A stretch of DNA of 7,326 nucleotides, taken from the NCBI GenBank assembly GCA_029884515.1, contig JAOUHR010000083.1, positions 1-7,326 of the forward strand. The letters run 5' to 3'. Made by a program: the position numbers and the translations under genes. A model generated the notes under the pieces. The model did no database searches. It was given only the letters and a program-made list of their open reading frames with translations, and was not told where the DNA came from. Source of the stretch: Gemmatimonadota bacterium (lineage in GTDB: Bacteria; Gemmatimonadota; Gemmatimonadetes; Gemmatimonadales; Gemmatimonadaceae). Position 1 is the stretch's first letter. Each line of letters begins with the position of its first letter. This document shows, one piece after another, positions 1 through 4,678 of this stretch.

Positions 1-823
1 CGGCGAGCCGTGCGCGCACCTGCGGCCAGTAGTTGCGCGGATCGCAGGCATAGTCGTGCAGCCAGGCGAGCTGCGCGGCCTGCTCCCCGGCGGAAGCCCC
101 CGCACCCGCGAGGCGTGACACCGGCACGCTCAGCGAGTCGTTCCAGAACCGCTCGAACGACGCCTGGACGGCGCCGGCGACGCCACCGAGCAGCAGCACG
201 TCGCGGTCGCGGAAGTTGTACTCGTGGTCGTAGTCGAAGTACTCGTCCGCGACGTTGCGGCCGCCGGTGATGACCACGCGCCCATCCACCGTGAACGTCT
301 TGTTGTGCATCCGCTGGTTGAGGCCACGGAAGTCGGTGGCGGCGTTGAACACCTTCCGCGGCAGGCTCTTCCCCACGTTGGTGTTCGGGTTGTAGATGCG
401 GATCTCGAGGTTCGGATGCGAGTCGAGCGCGAGGAGCTCCTCCGCATCGGCCTCCACCAGCAGGTCGTCCACGAGCACGCGGACCCGCACGCCCCGCTCC
501 GCCGCCCGCACGAGGTAGTCGGCCGCGATCAGGCCCACGTTGTCGGCCGAGAAGATGAAGTACTGCACGTCGATCGTGTGCTCGGCGTACTCGCTGAGCC
601 ACGCCCGCGCGATCATCGCCCCGTCGCCGTCCTCGAGCACGTATGTCCCCGTGCGCTCCGCCATCAGGCGCTCCACCGGCCGCAACTGCTCGGCGAGGCG
701 GATGGTCGTGTCGCGACGGATCGCGTCGCAAAGAGCCGTGTTTGCCGTCGCGGCAATGGGGTCCGCGGTCCCGCACGCGGAGAGTGCGGTGAGCAGCAGG
801 GTGCGGAGGATCCGACGTTGCAC
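1..823 (-). CDS. Phospholipase D-family lipoprotein, ClsC-like (partial; C-terminus beyond window)
   Basis: A PLD-superfamily enzyme, which would transfer or hydrolyse phosphatidyl groups (cardiolipin synthase C-like proteins join this family). The 274 visible residues hold the first catalytic HKD motif, H173-x-K175-x4-D180, followed by the usual GGRN (187-190) and DEYF (193-196). Before it lies the standard PLD strand and helix region (TIDVQYFIF at 83-91, GVRVRVLVDD at 111-120). The second HKD motif expected in a roughly 450-550 residue family member must lie beyond position 1. The start is a GTG, chosen because it gives a short basic N-terminus, a hydrophobic stretch and a lipobox L14-S15-A16-C17; no other ATG, GTG or TTG lies upstream in frame before the reading frame closes. 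No clear Shine-Dalgarno sequence precedes it. The lipobox implies an envelope lipoprotein facing the periplasm. The family is certain; the exact reaction is not. Confidence 0.9.
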   Translation of the reverse strand, partial: MQRRILRTLLLTALSACGTADPIAATANTALCDAIRRDTTIRLAEQLRPVERLMAERTGTYVLEDGDGAMIARAWLSEYAEHTIDVQYFIFSADNVGLIAADYLVRAAERGVRVRVLVDDLLVEADAEELLALDSHPNLEIRIYNPNTNVGKSLPRKVFNAATDFRGLNQRMHNKTFTVDGRVVITGGRNVADEYFDYDHEYNFRDRDVLLLGGVAGAVQASFERFWNDSLSVPVSRLAGAGASAGEQAAQLAWLHDYACDPRNYWPQVRARLA

Positions 824-945
824 GGGTCTGGGTGAGGGGGGAGGAGGGAGGATCGCCTGAACGGCGGGTTCTGGGCGCAGTCGCGGCCTGGTCGTGGAGC
901 AGGTGACCGGGCTCCCATCATCTGGCGGCGTCGTGCACGGTCACG

Positions 946-1473
946 CTAGGGGAGACATCGGATCCGTACGGCGATGGCGCCGCGCCGCTGCGCGGGTGGC
1001 GCGTAGTCGGTCACGTTCTCCGTCCGTCCACGCAGGGTGTCCGTCGCCAAGCGCGGGACGGCGAACATGAACGACGCCCCCTCGAACCCGTTCACGAAGG
1101 AGAGCGTGAGCGAATCCACCGCCGGGAGGATGCGCCACGTCGGTGGGATCCGTCCCTCGGGCGCGGGGTTCCGCACCGGTGCGCCCCACGCCGTCAATCG
1201 CGTGAGGCGGTACTGGCCGGCGCCGGGCCCGGAGCCGTACCGGACCGTGTCGAGCCGCACCGCGGGCGCCGCGTGGTTCGACGTCGAGTCCACGCGACGG
1301 CCGTCATCGTAGTAGAGCGCGTAGCATCCGGCGAGGATCGCACCGGACGGCGGACGTCCCTGCGCCTCCGCGTCCGAGGCGCGCACGGCAACAGCCAGTG
1401 CGCCAGCGGCGAACACGAGTGAGGCGAAGAAGCGCGCCCCCGGCGACCCCGCCGTCCTAGAACATCTCGACAC
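946..1473 (-). CDS. Small exported protein of unknown function
   Basis: This 175-residue protein has a Sec-type signal peptide (hydrophobic core about residues 15-30, likely cleavage near A37 after the DAEA stretch). The mature part is about 138 residues and looks beta-rich, with alternating hydrophobic residues (for example 111-130) and no catalytic motif I recognise. C50, in an AGCYAL segment at the start of the mature part, and C173 near the end could form a disulfide. From memory, exported proteins with an AGCY-type opening and a TDTLRG-type segment (144-149) are frequent in Gemmatimonadota; I cannot name a family. The GTG start is supported by GGAGGGG at 1477-1483, three bases upstream. 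The frame stays open farther upstream (to 1575), but that extension lies inside the preceding lipoprotein gene and is arginine- and serine-rich. The start overlaps the end of that gene by 17 bases, suggesting coupled translation. Confidence 0.75.
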   Translation of the reverse strand: MSRCSRTAGSPGARFFASLVFAAGALAVAVRASDAEAQGRPPSGAILAGCYALYYDDGRRVDSTSNHAAPAVRLDTVRYGSGPGAGQYRLTRLTAWGAPVRNPAPEGRIPPTWRILPAVDSLTLSFVNGFEGASFMFAVPRLATDTLRGRTENVTDYAPPAQRRGAIAVRIRCLP

Positions 1474-2143
1474 GAACCCCTCCGCCAGCCTGGTCCAGGA
1501 TGACGATCGTGCGCTTCTCGCCGCTCGCGAGCGGAATGACGACACGTACCGGCGCGCCCGACCATCCCGACGCATCCGCCGGTGTCTGCCAGATGCGCAC
1601 CTCCCATGTGCCCACGGTGCTCTGGAAGAACGGCGCGCTCAGCGCGTCGAAGGTGGCCTGGTAGGTGAAGGGGAACTGCCAGGCGACGGGTTGGGCGTAG
1701 TCGGGCTGGGTGCGGTAGACCTGCAGGGTGCCGGCGGTCGGGGCGAGGTGCAGCACGCGCACCTTGGTCGCGCCCGGTGGCACGATACTGTTGGTGTCAT
1801 CGAGCACCGCCGTCGCGACCCCTCCGCCCGCGGCACGGACGGCGGCGATCGTGCTCAGCGCGGGGGTTGTGATGATCGTGCGCGAAGCCGACGAGCCCGA
1901 GCCGGCGGGACGCACCTCCAGCGTGTGACTCCCGATGGGCGGTGACGCGCTGTCGATCGCGCCCGCGGCGAGTGCCGGGATCGCCACCTGCCCGTCGATC
2001 AGCACACTCACGCTGCCGGTGAAGGCATTCACGATCCGGAGGGACGGCGAACCACTCGGACAGCAGCTCGTCCCTCGGTCGCTCGCGCATCCGGCGAGCA
2101 GACCCACGAACAGGAGCGCGGTCAGCATCGGGTACGGGCGCAT
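1457..2143 (-). CDS. DUF4397-type lipoprotein
   Basis: A 228-residue lipoprotein. The ATG at 2143 has GAGGG at 2150-2154, six bases upstream, and opens a short basic N-terminus followed by a hydrophobic segment and lipobox L16-A17-G18-C19. An extra C27-C28 pair follows. The mature part has two repeats of the DUF4397 pattern: SLRIVNAFTGSVSVLIDG (34-51) and KVRVLHLAPTAGTLQVY (127-143), each a strand with a VxNA or VLHLAP signature followed by a 'volume-like' second strand, then ATF-type segments and a closing strand at 197-217. DUF4397 domains are immunoglobulin-like folds of surface or periplasmic proteins with no known enzymatic activity. A reading frame to 2209 exists upstream, but the lipobox and ribosome site fix the start here. 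The gene ends ATG-TTC-TAG, overlapping the next gene's GTG start. Role unknown; surface binding or structural is inference. Confidence 0.85.
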   Translation of the reverse strand: MRPYPMLTALLFVGLLAGCASDRGTSCCPSGSPSLRIVNAFTGSVSVLIDGQVAIPALAAGAIDSASPPIGSHTLEVRPAGSGSSASRTIITTPALSTIAAVRAAGGGVATAVLDDTNSIVPPGATKVRVLHLAPTAGTLQVYRTQPDYAQPVAWQFPFTYQATFDALSAPFFQSTVGTWEVRIWQTPADASGWSGAPVRVVIPLASGEKRTIVILDQAGGGVRVEMF

Positions 2144-2230
2144 GGCGATCCCTCGCGTGGGACACGGGAACCGGTCCCATGGGGAATCTATGGCGCGCCC
2201 CCCGGCCACCGACAGCGCGTCCCCACGGCC

Positions 2231-2719
2231 TCAACCACCGCAGCGCCACGAAGCGTGCGATGCCGCGTACTCGATGCGCGGCAGGATCTGCTCGGCCGAG
2301 AGCACGATGCCCCAGAATACCACGAGGAGGGCGAGCAGGTGGGCCGGCGCGTTCCGGGCCCGCCACGTGATGACCGCGGCCCAACCGCCGGCGATCATGA
2401 CTGTCGCGACGACGGCCAGGTAGAGGTCCAGCCGCCAGCCGCACGCACGGGCGTACGGCCATGAGGTCACGGCGAGCGCCAGTGCGGCCGCCAGGAGCAC
2501 GCGGGCCCACACCGCCACGTGATGCACGAGCGGCGACGGCCCGCGCGGCGTGGTCTTCGAAGTGAACGCCCCGCTCGTCCGCGGCTGGGACGCGTGGTGC
2601 GGTCCGGACCGATGCTCCTGTCCGTCGATGATGTGTCGGCTGGGCAGCTGCTGCAGCAGCCGGTCGACCTCGGTGCCGAGGTCGGCTTGTGAGGAATCGC
2701 TCAGGGGGACGTTCGGCAT
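2231..2719 (-). CDS. Small three-helix membrane protein, unknown function
   Basis: A 162-residue protein that I do not recognise. The first 65 residues are polar and probably cytoplasmic or disordered, with a possible amphipathic helix at 14-26 and several His/Ser/Pro-rich stretches. Three transmembrane helices follow, at about 68-87, 97-119 and 127-146. Residues SWPYARACGW (86-95) join helices 1 and 2, and a basic TWRARN loop (118-123) joins helices 2 and 3; by the positive-inside rule that loop should be cytoplasmic. An acidic residue, E143, sits in the end of helix 3. C160 is close to the C-terminus. The ATG has GGAG at 2728-2731, eight bases upstream. A candidate promoter lies at 2765-2793, so the gene may begin its own transcript. 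From the compactness and lack of motifs I would not assign an activity. Confidence 0.75.
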   Translation of the reverse strand: MPNVPLSDSSQADLGTEVDRLLQQLPSRHIIDGQEHRSGPHHASQPRTSGAFTSKTTPRGPSPLVHHVAVWARVLLAAALALAVTSWPYARACGWRLDLYLAVVATVMIAGGWAAVITWRARNAPAHLLALLVVFWGIVLSAEQILPRIEYAASHASWRCGG

Positions 2720-2764
2720 GGCGCGGGCTCCACGGGCGGATGGGATGACCCGCCGTCTGCCACG

Positions 2765-2793
2765 ATGATCGGCCGCACCCGGTGCGCTGCCAA
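2765..2793 (-). promoter_or_regulatory. Candidate promoter for the 2719-2231 membrane protein gene
   Basis: On the minus strand TTGGCA (2793-2788) and GATCAT (2770-2765) are separated by exactly 17 bases. They match the sigma-70 consensus at 5 of 6 and 4 of 6 positions. This would place the start of transcription near 2758 and give a leader of about 40 bases before the ATG at 2719. The spacer contains an inverted repeat. The consensus used by this organism is unknown, so this is a candidate only. Confidence 0.4.
2774..2786. repeat. Inverted repeat inside the promoter spacer
   Basis: A perfect six-base inverted repeat around one central base, CGCACC-C-GGTGCG. It sits almost exactly in the middle of the 17-base spacer between the candidate -35 and -10 elements. 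This is where MerR-type and some other regulators bind. In a GC-rich genome a repeat of this size can arise by chance. Confidence 0.4.
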
Positions 2794-2854
2794 GGGTCGG
2801 GTGTCACGATGTGGCAACTTGGCGAGCGCGCGCACTGCCGGGCCGCGGACGGCC

Positions 2855-3172
2855 TCAGGCGTTCGGTGTGGCCTCGCGCCCCCGATGCTGCACCGCCCGC
2901 CCCGCCGCGGCGAGCACGGAGAGGATCCCGAGGATGAACATCACTTTCGTCTCCACGAGCACCGGCCGGGAGCCGGGCGGCACGAGGCCGGCGGCCGGCA
3001 ACCACTGCGGCGAGAGGCTGACCCCGATGCAGATCAGCGAATACCCGATCACGATCTTCCCGAGGTGCTGCGTCCAGCGCATGGCGAGCACGGCACCCGC
3101 GACACCGGCCGCGAGGGGCACCAGCGTCAGCAGCACTTGCCAGCTGTCGAATCGTCCGACGTACGCGTCCAT
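2855..3172 (-). CDS. Small three-helix membrane protein, unknown function
   Basis: A 105-residue hydrophobic protein with three predicted transmembrane helices at about 12-31, 36-54 and 74-92, and a basic C-terminal tail (92-100). The loop between helices 2 and 3 is proline-rich (P55, P59, P65, P66, P70). Helices 1 and 2 are joined by a short RWTQHLGK segment (32-39), likely cytoplasmic. No family is recognised and no catalytic residues stand out. The ATG is preceded by GGAG at 3177-3180 with a short four-base spacing. Coding character is supported by the coherent hydrophobic pattern in this frame only. The 165-base region upstream carries a candidate promoter (3225-3255) and a strong inverted repeat (3191-3216). 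It could be an accessory subunit or small integral membrane protein; nothing in the sequence decides. Confidence 0.7.
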   Translation of the reverse strand: MDAYVGRFDSWQVLLTLVPLAAGVAGAVLAMRWTQHLGKIVIGYSLICIGVSLSPQWLPAAGLVPPGSRPVLVETKVMFILGILSVLAAAGRAVQHRGREATPNA

Positions 3173-3190
3173 GGGTCTCCGGGGCTCACT

Positions 3191-3216
3191 CGGCGGCCGA
3201 CCATCGGTCGGCGCCG
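3191..3216. repeat. Strong inverted repeat (hairpin) upstream of the 3172-2855 gene
   Basis: GCCGACC (3196-3202), a three-base loop ATC, then GGTCGGC (3206-3212) pair perfectly. After a bulged G at 3195 the stem continues with CGGC (3191-3194) against GCCG (3213-3216), giving 11 base pairs. No T-run follows on either strand, so it is not a typical intrinsic terminator for the PEBP gene, which ends 120 bases away. It lies 19 bases upstream of the membrane-protein ATG, close to the ribosome site. Confidence 0.6.
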
Positions 3217-3224
3217 TGCAGCGT

Positions 3225-3255
3225 CAAATACGTCGCGCGCGCATGCCCGCCGCAA
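3225..3255 (-). promoter_or_regulatory. Candidate promoter for the 3172-2855 membrane protein gene
   Basis: The minus strand reads TTGCGG (3255-3250), a 19-base spacer, then TATTTG (3230-3225). This is one of few A/T-rich patches in an otherwise very GC-rich gap. The spacing is long for sigma-70 but close to the TTG-N19-21-TTTG layout described for Bacteroidota. Transcription would begin near 3218, at the edge of the strong inverted repeat at 3191-3216. Weak by itself. Confidence 0.3.
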
Positions 3256-3337
3256 CCCCCCCGCGCACCGGATGCGAAGCGACACCCCCGATCCACCGGA
3301 CGGCAGGTCCGCGTCCCTCCTGAGGCACCTTCCCTCC

Positions 3338-3811
3338 CTACCGCCGGATGTACGTGCCCATCAACACGGCCTCGGCCATGATGTGCCCCGCCATCGCCGC
3401 CTCGAGCTCGGGCTTGCGCAGCCTTCCCCGATCGCCCAGCACGGTGTCCAGTGCATAGAGCTTGTGGTAGTAACGGTGCCGCCCGATGGGCGGGCAGGGG
3501 CCGCCGTAGCCCGTGCGGTGCCAGTCGTTCACGCCCTCGCGCGTACCCGCCGGCAGGTCGATGCTGCGCACGCCCTCGGGCAGCGACGTCGTCGTCGGCG
3601 GCAGGTCGTACAGCACCCAGTGCACGTACGTCATCCTGGGCGCATCGGGGTCGGGAGCGTCGGGATCGTCCACGATCAGCGCGAGACTCTTGCAGTGCGG
3701 CGGTACTCCCCCGATCCCGAGGGCCGGCGACACATCGTCCGCGTCACAGGTGTGGCGCGAGGGGATCTCCCCCTCGTGCCGGAAGGCGGGTGAGGTGAGG
3801 ATGAGGGTCAC
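3338..3811 (-). CDS. YbhB/YbcL family Raf kinase inhibitor-like (PEBP) protein
   Basis: A 157-residue protein, the usual length of bacterial PEBP proteins of the YbhB/YbcL group. It has the N-terminal SPAF (7-10), the CDADDVSPAL segment (22-31), the D49-P50-D51-A52-P53 motif, HWVLYDLP (64-71), then YGGPCPP (102-108), G110-x-H112-R113 and LYALD (118-122), and the C-terminal GHIMAEAVLMG (142-152). These residues line the conserved anion-binding pocket of the fold. Bacterial members are cytoplasmic or periplasmic; this one has no signal peptide, so cytoplasmic is likely. Physiological ligand and partners in bacteria are poorly known, and the Raf-inhibitor name comes from the mammalian relatives. 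The GTG start is fixed by GGAGG at 3816-3820 and by family length; the frame is open farther upstream but overlaps the zinc-ribbon gene. It lies 35 bases after that gene, consistent with co-transcription. Confidence 0.95.
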   Translation of the reverse strand: MTLILTSPAFRHEGEIPSRHTCDADDVSPALGIGGVPPHCKSLALIVDDPDAPDPDAPRMTYVHWVLYDLPPTTTSLPEGVRSIDLPAGTREGVNDWHRTGYGGPCPPIGRHRYYHKLYALDTVLGDRGRLRKPELEAAMAGHIMAEAVLMGTYIRR

Positions 3812-3846
3812 GGGTCCTCCACGCAGCGTGTCGGCCGGCAGTGCCG

Positions 3847-4140
3847 TCAGTGGACGTCCTTGAACCAGTATCGTCGCAGCGCGGCCAGCGTCCGCTCGTC
3901 CAGGCTCACCGGCGCCGCCGACGGCAGCACCGAGTCCACCCCGCACTTCGGGCACTTCGCGGTGTCCTCCGGCGTCTCGCGCCCTTCCGCGCCCGGAGCC
4001 GGGATCCACTCCAGGATCTCGGCGGGCTTGAAGGTCGCACCGCAGCGCAGGCATCCCGCATGCGTCGACCGCTCGACGAGGGGACGGTGGTGGCTGCAGT
4101 GCCGTTGGATGGACTCGAGGTCTGCGCTCGTCAGCAGCAT
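3847..4140 (-). CDS. Small zinc-ribbon-like cytoplasmic protein
   Basis: A 97-residue protein with two CxxC knuckles, C30-x2-C33 and C63-x2-C66, spaced as in a zinc ribbon. Around them are GCLRCGATFKPAEILEWI (29-46) and TAKCPKCGVDSVLPSAA (60-76), and near the end LAALRRYWF (85-93). From memory this matches a widespread small bacterial family usually annotated only as 'cytoplasmic protein', with the pattern GCFYC-x-F-x-P-x-E-I-x-x-W then CP-x-CG-x-DSV and a closing YWF. Function is unknown. Zinc binding is inferred from the four cysteines. The ATG has a strong GGAGG at 4148-4152, seven bases upstream; a longer frame to 4179 starts before this site and is disfavoured. The gene sits 46 bases after the lipoprotein gene and 35 before the PEBP gene, so the three may form one transcript. 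Confidence 0.88.
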   Translation of the reverse strand: MLLTSADLESIQRHCSHHRPLVERSTHAGCLRCGATFKPAEILEWIPAPGAEGRETPEDTAKCPKCGVDSVLPSAAPVSLDERTLAALRRYWFKDVH

Positions 4141-4186
4141 CTGCTCTCCTCCCGGGTTGTGGGAATCCTGCGCTCCCAAACCTCCC

Positions 4187-4561
4187 TCATTGGACGAGGG
4201 TCGGATCGGGAGTCCAGCTGGAGCGAAAGAGCGTGAACCGCACCTGCGTGCGGGTGTGCTCGTCCACGGTGACGGTCTTCGTCAGCGGGTCGGATCCCGC
4301 GACGTAGCCGTCGCGCGGGATCACGGTCACGCGGTAGGTGCCCGGCGCGTCGAGCGCGATGTCCGCGTTCCCGTCCGCGCCCGTGCGAGCGTCCAGGCGC
4401 AGCGCCGAGGGCTGCACCACCACGACCTCGTTGCGGCCCGCGGAGAGCCCACGATCGTCGCGCACGCGCACGCTGATCAGCGTGGCGTCGGGGCCGGTCG
4501 CGCCGCCGATGTCGCAGGAGGCGAGGCAGGCGAGCAGGATCGTGGGACTGAGGAGCCGCAC
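4187..4561 (-). CDS. Small lipoprotein with a carboxypeptidase-regulatory/CnaB-like beta domain
   Basis: A 124-residue lipoprotein. The GTG start opens a short N-terminus and a lipobox L13-A14-S15-C16, so export and lipid anchoring are expected. The mature part (about 25-113) reads as one beta-sandwich: ISVRVRDDRGL (29-39), LDARTGADGNADIALDAPG (56-74), YRVTVIPRDGY (76-86) and the closing KTVTVDEHTRTQVRFTLFR (95-113). The 'T-x-A-D-G-x-A' and 'P-G-T-Y-x-V-T-V' patterns are those of carboxypeptidase-regulatory-like or SpaA/CnaB-like domains, which are structural or binding modules. No isopeptide triad can be assigned with confidence. The frame extends upstream to 4660, but that part is arginine- and proline-rich and lacks a signal; only the lipobox-compatible GTG makes sense. 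A GAGG at 4571-4574 is nine bases upstream and lies inside a small palindrome. A candidate promoter is at 4628-4660. Confidence 0.8.
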   Translation of the reverse strand: MRLLSPTILLACLASCDIGGATGPDATLISVRVRDDRGLSAGRNEVVVVQPSALRLDARTGADGNADIALDAPGTYRVTVIPRDGYVAGSDPLTKTVTVDEHTRTQVRFTLFRSSWTPDPTLVQ

Positions 4562-4562
4562 G

Positions 4563-4575
4563 CGAGGAGTCCTCG
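4563..4575. repeat. Short palindrome overlapping the lipoprotein ribosome site
   Basis: A perfect six-base inverted repeat around one central base, CGAGGA-G-TCCTCG. It begins two bases upstream of the GTG start and contains the GAGG ribosome site of the lipoprotein gene. It could sequester that site in the mRNA, but it has only one unpaired central base, too few to close a normal hairpin loop without opening inner pairs. Confidence 0.35.
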
Positions 4576-4627
4576 AACGAGGCCGGGAGCCGGGCGGGAC
4601 GACGGCCGATCGCCGCGCCGCCCCTCC

Positions 4628-4660
4628 ATAAATAGAATGCCGGGGCCCGCCGAGCGCCAA
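4628..4660 (-). promoter_or_regulatory. Candidate promoter for the lipoprotein/zinc-ribbon/PEBP gene cluster
   Basis: On the minus strand TTGGCG (4660-4655) is followed by the A/T-rich element TATTTAT (4634-4628), the most A/T-rich patch in this intergenic region. The distance between them (20 bases) is longer than for a standard sigma-70 promoter. It lies about 70 bases upstream of the GTG at 4561. It resembles the TATTTG element at 3225-3230. Confidence 0.3.
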
Positions 4661-4678
4661 TTCGCGTGGTCCCGCCGC

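Noticed and set aside
896..915. GGAGC...GCTCC stem upstream of the phospholipase D gene as a terminator
   Set aside because: Only five base pairs with a ten-base loop and no T-run.
2166..2190. Short palindromes and TAGATT upstream of the DUF4397 gene as an operator and promoter
   Set aside because: Arms are only four bases and the -35 match is poor.
1797..3005. A minus-strand open frame of 402 codons across the DUF4397 and membrane-protein genes
   Set aside because: Low-complexity Arg-rich translation; the alternative frame gives a lipobox and transmembrane helices with ribosome sites.
3231..3246. Alternating purine-pyrimidine run as a Z-DNA site
   Set aside because: Only about 12 alternating bases, expected often in GC-rich DNA.
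2765..3793. A plus-strand open frame of 342 codons across the PEBP gene and its downstream region
   Set aside because: It is antisense to a textbook PEBP protein and codes for an Arg/His/Pro-rich product without domains.
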